Below, in pieces: positions 1 through 5,685 of a DNA stretch of 12,535 bases (within the stretch, counting starts at the first letter, position 1; each line of letters starts with the position of its first letter). The position numbers and the translations under genes are program-made. The DNA lies in NCBI GenBank assembly GCA_000431135.1, contig HF987806.1, positions 6,890 to 19,424 on the forward strand, in the 5' to 3' direction. This DNA comes from Clostridium sp. CAG:590 (GTDB lineage: Bacteria > Bacillota > Clostridia > Lachnospirales > Lachnospiraceae). The notes under the pieces are model-generated. The model did not search any database and was not told the origin of the DNA. It saw only the letters and a program-made list of their open reading frames with translations.

Positions 1-1003
1 GTACTTTTTCACCATCTACCGTCTTAGTAAGATTCTCCACAGTCAGAACCTCATTACCAATCTCACGGTTCGGACGGAAATCAATGTACGGATACTTTCT
101 GCTGGACGGACGCATTTCATCTAACTCAATCTTTTCCAAAGCACGTTTTCTGGATGTTGCCTGTTTTGATTTGGACGCATTAGCAGAGAATCGCTGGATA
201 AATTCCTGCAACTCTTTGATCTTTTCTTCTTTTTTCTTATTTGCTTCTTTCATCTGTTTGATCATCAACTGACTTGACTCATACCAGAAATCATAGTTAC
301 CGGCATATAACTGGATCTTACCATAATCAATATCTGCAATATGTGTACATACTTTGTTCAGGAAATAACGGTCATGCGACACTACAATTACCGTGTTCTC
401 AAAATTGATCAAAAACTCCTCCAGCCATGCAATCGCATCCAGATCCAAATGGTTCGTAGGCTCGTCCAAAAGCAGTACATCCGGATTACCAAACAACGCC
501 TGTGCCAGTAAAACCTTAACCTTCAATGTATCTTCCAGTTCCACCATCTGCTTGTAATGGTAGTCCGTTCCAACACCAAGACCATTCAGCAATGTAGCTG
601 CGTCCGATTCCGCTTCCCAACCGTTCATCTCTGCAAATTCCGCCTCTAAATCCGCAACTCTTGCACCATCTTCATCCGAGAAATCCGGTTTTGCGTAAAT
701 CTCCTCTTTCTCCTTCATCACTTCATAAAGGCGTTTGTTACCCATGATCACAGTATCTAACACCGTATAATCATTATATTTGAAATGATCCTGCTGCAAC
801 ACAGAAAGCCGCTCTCCCGCATTCATAGTAACGTCACCTTTTGTAGTCTCAATCTCACCGGAAAGTATCTTCAAAAAAGTAGACTTGCCTGCACCGTTCG
901 CACCGATCAATCCATAACAATTTCCTTCCGTAAACTTGATATTTACATCCTCAAATAACGCTTTCTTTCCAAATCGTAATGTTACATTATTTGCACTAAT
1001 CAT
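1..1003 (-). CDS. ykpA: ABC-F family ATPase, YkpA/YbiT type (3' end missing)
   Basis: This is the N-terminal 334 residues of a soluble ABC-F protein; the rest lies beyond the left edge. ABC-F proteins have two ATPase domains and no membrane part, and they act on the ribosome (translation factors or antibiotic protection). Visible in domain 1 are Walker A GANGAGKS (residues 34-41), Walker B LLLDEPTNHLD (177-187) and the switch histidine in SHDRYFLN (209-216). The charged inter-domain linker spans about 238-306 and includes RFSANASKSKQATSRKR, and domain 2 begins near 318. Linker and flanks closely resemble remembered B. subtilis YkpA and E. coli YbiT, so a housekeeping ABC-F is more likely than a resistance protein. 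The domain-1 signature is degenerate (MVELEDTLKVKV instead of LSGGQ-like). The ATG follows GAGAGG at a normal distance. It lies 33 bases after the CNNM-type gene and is probably cotranscribed with it. The exact cellular role is unknown. Confidence 0.93.
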   Translation of the reverse strand, partial: MISANNVTLRFGKKALFEDVNIKFTEGNCYGLIGANGAGKSTFLKILSGEIETTKGDVTMNAGERLSVLQQDHFKYNDYTVLDTVIMGNKRLYEVMKEKEEIYAKPDFSDEDGARVADLEAEFAEMNGWEAESDAATLLNGLGVGTDYHYKQMVELEDTLKVKVLLAQALFGNPDVLLLDEPTNHLDLDAIAWLEEFLINFENTVIVVSHDRYFLNKVCTHIADIDYGKIQLYAGNYDFWYESSQLMIKQMKEANKKKEEKIKELQEFIQRFSANASKSKQATSRKRALEKIELDEMRPSSRKYPYIDFRPNREIGNEVLTVENLTKTVDGEKV

Positions 1004-1036
1004 GCCTTTAACCTCTCTTTGTTCTTATTATATATA

Positions 1037-2314
1037 TCACTCCTGCAGTTCTGCATCTATCGTAACTGCAATACGGTCAATCCTGTTCTTCTCCATTGAA
1101 ACAACCTGAAATGTCATGCCGTCCTTTTTCACCGTCTCTCCGACATTCGGAAGATGATCTAACAGTTCGATCACGTATCCACCGAGCGAATCATAATTTT
1201 CAGATTCTAATTCAATGCCAATACTGTCCTTTAAGTCACTTAATTTCATTGCTGCGTCAATCTCATAATGATTATCTGATATCTTTGTGATCATCTTCAA
1301 TTCATCCATATCAAACTCATCACGAATCTCTCCTACAATCTCCTCAATCAGATCCTCAATCGTGATCAAACCGACCGCCGTTGCGTATTCATCTAATACA
1401 ATTGCCAATGACACAAAACGATTCCGCATCTCCGCCATTATGGAAGATGTCTTCTGGTACTCATATACAAAAAACGGTTCTCTCATAATATTCCGAATCG
1501 AAAATGCCATCTTTTTATTATCGTTCTGATTCTGGAAAAAGAAAAGATCTTTCAGATACACAATACCGATTACCGTGTCTTTGTTATCGTCATATACAGG
1601 CAATCTGGAATAGTGTTCTTCATTAAAGATCTCAAACACTTCATCAAACGTGGCATCAACCGACACCAAAGCCATGTCTGCTCTCGGCACCATTACGTCC
1701 TTCGCCTTTGAATCACCAAAATCCACAACATTATTGATCATGGATTTCTCCTCTTTTTCGATAACTCCGTCTTCCACGCTGACATCTACAATCGTCCGAA
1801 GTTCTCCCTCCGTCATCTGATTATTGGCTGCATCCCGATCCACTCGTAATATAAAAAAGATAATTCCGCTTAATTTATCAACCAGCCAGATCACCGGCGT
1901 CAATAACGTAACCAACGGTGCAACAACATGAATATAGATCAATGCAATCTTCTCATTATATAAAGTTGCCAGAGATTTCGGTGTAATCTCACCAAACAGC
2001 AGTACGACCAATGTCAAAATTCCGGTAGACACTCCGACAAACTTACTGCCAAACACATTCGTTGTAACTGTCGTAGTAAGAGCAGATGCGGAAATATTCA
2101 CAATGTTATTGCCAATCAATATCGCACTCAACATTTTGGCAGGATTCTCAATCAGTTTCAGTACTCTCTGTGCATTCCGGTTTCCTTCTTCTGCCAGCGC
2201 ACGCAGACGATGCTTATTCACCGTAGTAAGTGCCGTTTCCGCAGATGAGAAAAATGCTGAAAGTAATATTAAAATTAAAATAGCAACAACTTGTATCGTC
2301 GAGTCGGGTTCCAA
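1037..2314 (-). CDS. CNNM/CorC-HlyC family membrane transporter with CBS pair
   Basis: A 425-residue integral membrane protein of the family formerly called hemolysin-like or CorC. Members such as CNNM and Firmicutes MpfA are linked to Mg2+ (or Co2+) export, so the substrate here is inferred. Domains in order: a DUF21/CNNM membrane domain at about 1-160, with helices near 8-24, 62-80, 92-112 and 123-157 and the family motifs FSSAETALT (22-30) and GEITPK (108-113). A CBS pair follows at about 205-328, which in relatives binds adenine nucleotides with Mg2+. A C-terminal CorC_HlyC domain lies at about 345-422. Length is normal. The start is TTG (2314-2312), 8 bases after a perfect AGGAGG; the ATG closer to that site is in another frame. 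It is first in a probable operon with the ABC-F gene, read from the promoter at 2349-2377. The older hemolysin label is not supported by anything seen here. Confidence 0.93.
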   Translation of the reverse strand: MEPDSTIQVVAILILILLSAFFSSAETALTTVNKHRLRALAEEGNRNAQRVLKLIENPAKMLSAILIGNNIVNISASALTTTVTTNVFGSKFVGVSTGILTLVVLLFGEITPKSLATLYNEKIALIYIHVVAPLVTLLTPVIWLVDKLSGIIFFILRVDRDAANNQMTEGELRTIVDVSVEDGVIEKEEKSMINNVVDFGDSKAKDVMVPRADMALVSVDATFDEVFEIFNEEHYSRLPVYDDNKDTVIGIVYLKDLFFFQNQNDNKKMAFSIRNIMREPFFVYEYQKTSSIMAEMRNRFVSLAIVLDEYATAVGLITIEDLIEEIVGEIRDEFDMDELKMITKISDNHYEIDAAMKLSDLKDSIGIELESENYDSLGGYVIELLDHLPNVGETVKKDGMTFQVVSMEKNRIDRIAVTIDAELQE

Positions 2315-2328
2315 ATAATCATCCTCCT
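2315..2328 (-). promoter_or_regulatory. Shine-Dalgarno fixing a TTG start (CNNM gene)
   Basis: A perfect AGGAGG at 2328-2323 is followed by 8 bases and then TTG at 2314. No in-frame ATG lies nearby, so the TTG start is well supported. Confidence 0.85.
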
Positions 2329-2348
2329 AAAAAGCAAATTTAATTTCA

Positions 2349-2377
2349 ATTTTACTGAATGAAATATCTCTTGTCAA
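2349..2377 (-). promoter_or_regulatory. SigA-type promoter of the CNNM-ABC-F operon
   Basis: On the minus strand, TTGACA (2377-2372), a 17-base spacer and TAAAAT (2354-2349) match the housekeeping consensus with one mismatch in the -10. Transcription would start near 2342, leaving a leader of about 28 bases with the AGGAGG site. Confidence 0.85.
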
Positions 2378-2378
2378 G

Positions 2379-2458
2379 TCATACTATTCGTATGGTATGA
2401 TTTCATTATCACAAAAACATTTTCTATCATCTATGTCAATAGTCTTATGAAATCATAA
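2379..2458. promoter_or_regulatory. Cluster of dyads in the divergent intergenic region
   Basis: Two copies of the dyad ATGA-WW-TCAT lie exactly 50 bases apart: TATGATTTCAT at 2396-2406 and the perfect 14-base palindrome TTATGAAATCATAA at 2445-2458. The 11-base cores are exact inverted copies of each other. A third dyad, TCATAC-N10-GTATGA, spans 2379-2400 and abuts the -35 box of the CNNM promoter. The second palindrome sits where the -35 box would lie for a TATAAT at 2472-2477 in front of the cysteine-rich gene. This arrangement suggests operator sites for a dimeric regulator, but the regulator is unknown and AT-rich chance similarity is possible. Confidence 0.4.
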
Positions 2459-2471
2459 CATATTTACTATA

Positions 2472-2477
2472 TATAAT
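2472..2477 (+). promoter_or_regulatory. Possible -10 element for the cysteine-rich gene
   Basis: A perfect TATAAT lies 24 bases before the ATG at 2501, but no recognisable -35 box stands 16-18 bases upstream; the palindrome at 2445-2458 occupies that place. Transcription from here would give a leader of under 20 bases that still holds the ribosome site. A second, poorer option is TTGTCA (2371-2376) with TATGAT (2396-2401) at a 19-base spacing. Confidence 0.35.
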
Positions 2478-2500
2478 TCTATGTGAAAGGAGTATCCGTC

Positions 2501-2686
2501 ATGCGAAGTTCTAAAAAAGAATACGAAGCAGTTGCAAAACGTTGTAGTTCTTATGCAAAAACAACAAACAGTGAACTTTCAAACTGCGTCAGCTGTGATT
2601 GCACAAGCTGTCTGAACTGCGAACATTTTGCACCGGATGAGCATTGCGTATTAGATTTATACGATGCAATTGCAAAAAATCTCTAG
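2501..2686 (+). CDS. Cysteine-rich small protein of unknown function
   Basis: This encodes 61 residues with seven cysteines at 15, 29, 32, 34, 37, 40 and 49, plus histidines at 42 and 48. The core reads C-x2-C-x-C-x2-C-x2-C-x8-C (29-49) and looks like a metal-binding knuckle or an Fe-S site; this is inferred from spacing only. There is no signal peptide or membrane segment, so it is probably cytoplasmic. The tail HFAPDEHCVLDLYDAIAKNL (42-61) is regular and acidic. I chose ATG at 2501 because AAAGGAG (2486-2492) lies 8 bases upstream; the in-frame GTG at 2483 would precede that site. I recall similar short proteins annotated as hypothetical in related Clostridia but cannot name a family. It stands alone on the plus strand, divergent from the CNNM gene and convergent with the lipoprotein gene. 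No function is assigned. Confidence 0.72.
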   Translation: MRSSKKEYEAVAKRCSSYAKTTNSELSNCVSCDCTSCLNCEHFAPDEHCVLDLYDAIAKNL

Positions 2687-2709
2687 TCACCCGTCAACCG
2701 TTCAAAACA

Positions 2710-2726
2710 TTTTCGGAATCCGAAAA
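2710..2726. repeat. 17-base palindrome beside the terminator
   Basis: TTTTCGGA and TCCGAAAA flank a single central base. It can fold as a 7-bp hairpin with a 3-base loop, and it shares its AAAA end with the T-tract of the minus-strand terminator. It may help end transcripts arriving from either side. No T-run follows it on the plus strand. Confidence 0.4.
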
Positions 2727-2768
2727 GAGAGAAACAATCGGCAACATAACCTGCCAATCGTTTCTCTC
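2723..2768 (-). terminator. Intrinsic terminator of the lipoprotein gene
   Basis: Read on the minus strand, GAGAGAAACGATTGGCA pairs with TGCCGATTGTTTCTCTC around an 8-base loop, followed by TTTT (2726-2723). The 17-bp stem includes two G-U wobble pairs in the GAUU/GAUU segment, so it is continuous only on minus-strand RNA. On the plus strand those positions become A-C mismatches and no T-run follows, so termination of the convergent cysteine-rich gene here would be weaker. Confidence 0.85.
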
Positions 2769-2784
2769 ACTTACATACCGGTTC

Positions 2785-3801
2785 TTATTTCAAATACTCC
2801 AGAATAGATACCGCTTCCCAACGCTTATCATTCCTATACCCTTTGTCATTGCCGACATACCGGGTATACAGATCGTTAATTAACTCTTTTTGAAGATTCT
2901 GTATTGTCTCCTGTTTTTCATAATTTGTAATTCGATCAGAATATTCTGTATCTTCCTTTTGATCTAAACGGACAATATAGTATCCATATTTGCCTTCAAA
3001 AACTTCACTGATCTGACCTTCTGATAATACATCTACCTGTTTCTTATATTCACCATCCAGATCCCTATAAAGATAGCTGGTCTTATTGCCTGTCACATAT
3101 GAAGAAAACGTTTTCCATGCGGTTTCTATATTTTCCCCATCAGACACCTTAGAATGCAGTTCCTCAGCACGTTCTTTCTGTTGCGCTTTCTCCTCTGCGG
3201 AAACTTCAACCCGTCTCCCATCATCACCCGATCTGACAAAACCATTATCATCCAACTGCACCGTAGGAAACAATATCTGATACACGGCAACATATCGCTC
3301 CTTTTCCGGATCATCCTCTATATCCCGGGAAACACTGTCTTCCTTCCCCTTAGCCGTCACATAATCCTCTGCTAATCTCTGATCTTCATATACATTCTGA
3401 ATATCTTTCTGTGTCAGACCTTTTTGTTTTAATGTATCCTCTCCATATGTGTTCACCAACGCCTCTGCCTTTTTCTTACATGCTTTTTTCTCTTTTGCAG
3501 ATAACCCGATCTTATCATCCTGTGCCGCCTGCCGCAGCAGTACATTCGAAAGAAGCTCATCCTCAAGTTCTTTCTTATAATGTTCAGCATATGTGTCCTT
3601 TTCATCATATGACGTATCCATCTGTCCATCATTTGCTATATTGTGATCCATAACATATACATATCCATATGCGTCAACATCTTTATTATAAAGTTTTTCC
3701 CCATTTAGCGAAAAAATCCATTGCTTTCCTATTCCACACGCAGTCATCATCAGCACCAAAGTCATTACTATTGCAGTTGCTGCCATTGTTCTTATTTTCA
3801 T
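2785..3801 (-). CDS. PrsA/SurA-like peptidyl-prolyl isomerase-type lipoprotein
   Basis: A 338-residue secreted lipoprotein. The N-terminus is a signal peptide (KIR, a hydrophobic run at 7-19, then lipobox MTAC with the acylated cysteine at 22), so the mature protein would sit on the outer face of the membrane. Residues 30-160 resemble the helical chaperone part of the SurA/PrsA family, with DVDAYGY near 41-47 and ELLSNVLLRQAA near 82-93. A parvulin-like segment follows: YVAVYQILFP (170-179) opens it and LSEGQISEVFEGKYGYYIVR (259-278) matches its usual end. The internal GGDLG-like motif of active parvulins is not visible, so it may be a chaperone without isomerase activity. The ATG follows AAAGGA by 7 bases. 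A terminator upstream separates it from ilvC, implying its own promoter, which I cannot place with confidence. The charged middle (100-165) may form a coiled coil. Confidence 0.82.
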   Translation of the reverse strand: MKIRTMAATAIVMTLVLMMTACGIGKQWIFSLNGEKLYNKDVDAYGYVYVMDHNIANDGQMDTSYDEKDTYAEHYKKELEDELLSNVLLRQAAQDDKIGLSAKEKKACKKKAEALVNTYGEDTLKQKGLTQKDIQNVYEDQRLAEDYVTAKGKEDSVSRDIEDDPEKERYVAVYQILFPTVQLDDNGFVRSGDDGRRVEVSAEEKAQQKERAEELHSKVSDGENIETAWKTFSSYVTGNKTSYLYRDLDGEYKKQVDVLSEGQISEVFEGKYGYYIVRLDQKEDTEYSDRITNYEKQETIQNLQKELINDLYTRYVGNDKGYRNDKRWEAVSILEYLK

Positions 3802-3849
3802 TCATTTTTCCTTTCGTCTGTGACTAATCCTGATCTGCTCTATATATTG

Positions 3850-3886
3850 AAAAAGGATGCCGTTCGTGTCTCCATAAACAGCACCC
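3850..3886 (-). terminator. Intrinsic terminator downstream of ilvC
   Basis: On the minus strand, GGGTGCTGTT (3886-3877) pairs with AACGGCATCC (3864-3855) to give 10 bp including two G-U pairs. The loop is 12 bases, followed by TTTTT. It lies 27 bases past the ilvC stop and separates ilvNC from the lipoprotein gene. In 3802-3849, between it and that gene, TATATA at 3846-3841 is the only -10-like box seen. Confidence 0.78.
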
Positions 3887-3912
3887 TAATTCTATTTCAT
3901 CTATTATGCAGA

Positions 3913-4938
3913 TTAGTTGTTGATCAACTTGTCTGACTCATTATTCCAGCTATATAACTTACGGATCTCTTTACCAACGATCTCTGATGGATGCTCCGCA
4001 GCAAGCTTTCTCATAGCCTTGAAATGAACCTGACGTCCTGCAGGTGACATATCTAACAGGAACTCTTTTGCAAATGTACCATCCTGGATATCAGAAAGAA
4101 TTTTCTTCATTGCTTTCTTAGTATCCTCTGTAACAATCTTAGGACCTGTTACATAATCACCATACTCAGCAGTGTTAGAGATAGAATATCTCATTCCTTC
4201 GAAACCTGACTGATAGATCAGATCTACGATCAATTTCATCTCATGGATACACTCGAAGTATGCATTACGAGGATCATATCCTGCTTCGCAAAGTGTCTCG
4301 AAACCTGCCTGCATCAATGCACAAACACCACCGCAAAGTACTGCCTGCTCACCGAATAAGTCTGTCTCTGTCTCTGTACGGAATGTTGTCTCCAATACAC
4401 CAGCTCTTGCTCCACCGATTGCCAAAGCGTAAGCTAATGCAATCTCCTGAGCCTGACCTGTTGCATCCTGTTCAACAGCGATCAAACATGGAGTACCCTT
4501 ACCTGCCTGATACTCAGAACGTACTGTATGTCCCGGAGCCTTTGGTGCGATCATTGTTACATCAACATCCTTAGGTGGTACGATACATCCAAAATGAATA
4601 TTGAAACCATGAGCGAACATTAACATGTTACCCGGCTCTAAGTTTGGCTCGATATCCTTCTTGTACATATCAGCCTGTAATTCATCATTGATTAAGATCA
4701 TGATGATATCTGCTTTCTTAGCTGCCTCAGCTGTTGTATAAACCTCAAATCCCTGAGCTTCTGCCTTTGCCCATGATTTGCTGCCTTCGTACAAACCAAT
4801 AATAACGTTACAGCCTGACTCCTTTGCATTCAATGCATGCGCATGACCCTGGCTACCGTAACCGATGACTGCGATAGTCTTGCCATCTAATAATGATAAG
4901 TTACAATCTTCCTGGTAAAATATTCTTGCTTCTGCCAT
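3913..4938 (-). CDS. ilvC: Ketol-acid reductoisomerase (class I)
   Basis: This enzyme converts acetolactate or acetohydroxybutyrate into the dihydroxy acids of valine, isoleucine and leucine synthesis, using NAD(P)H and Mg2+ in the cytoplasm. The 341 residues are typical of the short class I form. The Rossmann domain carries GYGSQGH (26-32), and the cofactor loop reads GLYEGSKS (48-55). The knotted helical domain holds the metal and substrate ligands: D193 and E197 in DLFGEQ, and E229 and E233 in FECIHE. H110 in AHGFNIHFG is the usual active-site histidine, and S254 in YSISN is conserved. I start at ATG 4938, 9 bases after AGGAGG; the reading frame extends 12 codons further upstream, but those residues are not part of the family and would span that ribosome site. 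ilvN lies 42 bases upstream and the pair share a promoter at 5532-5560. Confidence 0.97.
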   Translation of the reverse strand: MAEARIFYQEDCNLSLLDGKTIAVIGYGSQGHAHALNAKESGCNVIIGLYEGSKSWAKAEAQGFEVYTTAEAAKKADIIMILINDELQADMYKKDIEPNLEPGNMLMFAHGFNIHFGCIVPPKDVDVTMIAPKAPGHTVRSEYQAGKGTPCLIAVEQDATGQAQEIALAYALAIGGARAGVLETTFRTETETDLFGEQAVLCGGVCALMQAGFETLCEAGYDPRNAYFECIHEMKLIVDLIYQSGFEGMRYSISNTAEYGDYVTGPKIVTEDTKKAMKKILSDIQDGTFAKEFLLDMSPAGRQVHFKAMRKLAAEHPSEIVGKEIRKLYSWNNESDKLINN

Positions 4939-4980
4939 TTTCCAGTTCCTCCTAAATAATAATTTATGTATCACTGACTC

Positions 4981-5469
4981 TTATAAATCAGCACTACCCC
5001 TTGTTAATCCGGTCAATCCGGTTCTTACGATCGATTCTATCTCGAACCCATCCAACAGTCCGATAAATGCTTCAATCTTATTGGCATTACCCGTAAGCTC
5101 GATCATCAATGATTCAATCGATACATCTACTATCTTTGCACGGAACACATCTGTGATTGCAATGATCTGTTGTTTTTCTTCACGATTCGTCTTAACTTTC
5201 ACTAAGACTAATTCTCTGCAAACCGACTGTCCATCCTTTAGTTCTGTGATATTCACAACATCTTCTAGCTTATTCAACTGTTTCGCAATCTGCTCTAATG
5301 TAAGATCGTCTCCACTTACCGCAACCGTCATGCGGGAATACTTCGGATTCTCTGTCACACCTACCGATAAGCTGTCAATATTATATCCTCTTCTACTAAA
5401 TAATCCTGATACCCGGCTCAATACACCCGATGTATTGTCAACCAGCAGGGATAATACCATTTTCTTCAA
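4981..5469 (-). CDS. ilvN: Acetolactate synthase small (regulatory) subunit
   Basis: This is the regulatory subunit of acetohydroxyacid synthase, binding the catalytic IlvB and giving valine feedback inhibition. It has 162 residues, the usual length. An N-terminal ACT domain (about 4-75) includes LLVDNTSGVLSRVSGLFSRR with the following GYNIDSL segment, the standard amino-acid-binding loop. The C-terminal small-subunit domain (about 84-158) includes FRAKIVDVS. I start at TTG 5469, giving MKKMVLSLLVDN, with AGGTGG 7 bases upstream; ATG 5460 is the alternative and adds little distance. The frame runs back to 5523 without family resemblance. It lies directly before ilvC in a two-gene unit. The catalytic ilvB is not beside it in this window, so the holoenzyme must be assembled from a distant locus. 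In B. subtilis naming the gene would be ilvH. Confidence 0.95.
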   Translation of the reverse strand: MKKMVLSLLVDNTSGVLSRVSGLFSRRGYNIDSLSVGVTENPKYSRMTVAVSGDDLTLEQIAKQLNKLEDVVNITELKDGQSVCRELVLVKVKTNREEKQQIIAITDVFRAKIVDVSIESLMIELTGNANKIEAFIGLLDGFEIESIVRTGLTGLTRGSADL

Positions 5470-5492
5470 AATTACTCCACCTTTCTCAATAC

Positions 5493-5516
5493 AAGATACA
5501 CGACAAAATGTATCTT
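5493..5516 (-). promoter_or_regulatory. Leader hairpin just upstream of the ilvN ribosome site
   Basis: AAGATACA and TGTATCTT are perfect 8-base inverted repeats around an 8-base loop, placed between the start of transcription (about 5525) and the AAGGTGG site. No T-run follows, so it is not a terminator. It could stabilise the 5' end or influence ribosome access. No T-box features and no run of Ile, Leu or Val codons are present in the leader. Confidence 0.5.
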
Positions 5517-5531
5517 TACGCAACTATGGGT

Positions 5532-5560
5532 ATTGTAGCAACTATTCGATTTCATGTCAA
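5532..5560 (-). promoter_or_regulatory. SigA-type promoter of ilvN-ilvC
   Basis: TTGACA (5560-5555), a 17-base spacer and TACAAT (5537-5532) on the minus strand form a near-perfect housekeeping promoter. Transcription would begin near 5525, about 56 bases before the ilvN start. It makes ilvNC independent of metH, although I see no intrinsic terminator in the roughly 125 bases between the metH stop and this promoter, so readthrough from metH is possible. That stretch shows only short hairpins such as GTGC-GCA-GCAC. Confidence 0.9.
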
Positions 5561-5685
5561 ACATTTTCACTTCATTTTCATGTATAAAATGGATACGTTA
5601 ATTTCTTTCACGTCACTCATGCGTTACATTCATCTGACAAATATTTGCATTTCCTCTACGGTGCTGCGCACAAATCAATACTATT

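Noticed and set aside
84..272. Plus-strand 62-residue frame
   Set aside because: It lies entirely inside the minus-strand ABC-F coding region, with no ribosome site and no recognisable product. The same reasoning removes the other overlapping frames inside corC-type, ilvC, metH, trkA and trkH genes.
1004..1036. TATAAT between the CNNM gene and the ABC-F gene as an internal promoter
   Set aside because: No acceptable -35 box lies 16-18 bases upstream, and the 33-base gap is ordinary for an operon.
2501..2686. Reading the cysteine-rich gene as a toxin or bacteriocin
   Set aside because: There is no leader peptide, signal sequence, double-glycine motif, immunity gene or export gene beside it.
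5470..5530. Possible T-box or attenuator upstream of ilvN
   Set aside because: The leader from the consensus promoter is only about 56 bases, has no T-box sequence, no terminator hairpin with a T-run and no branched-chain codon run.
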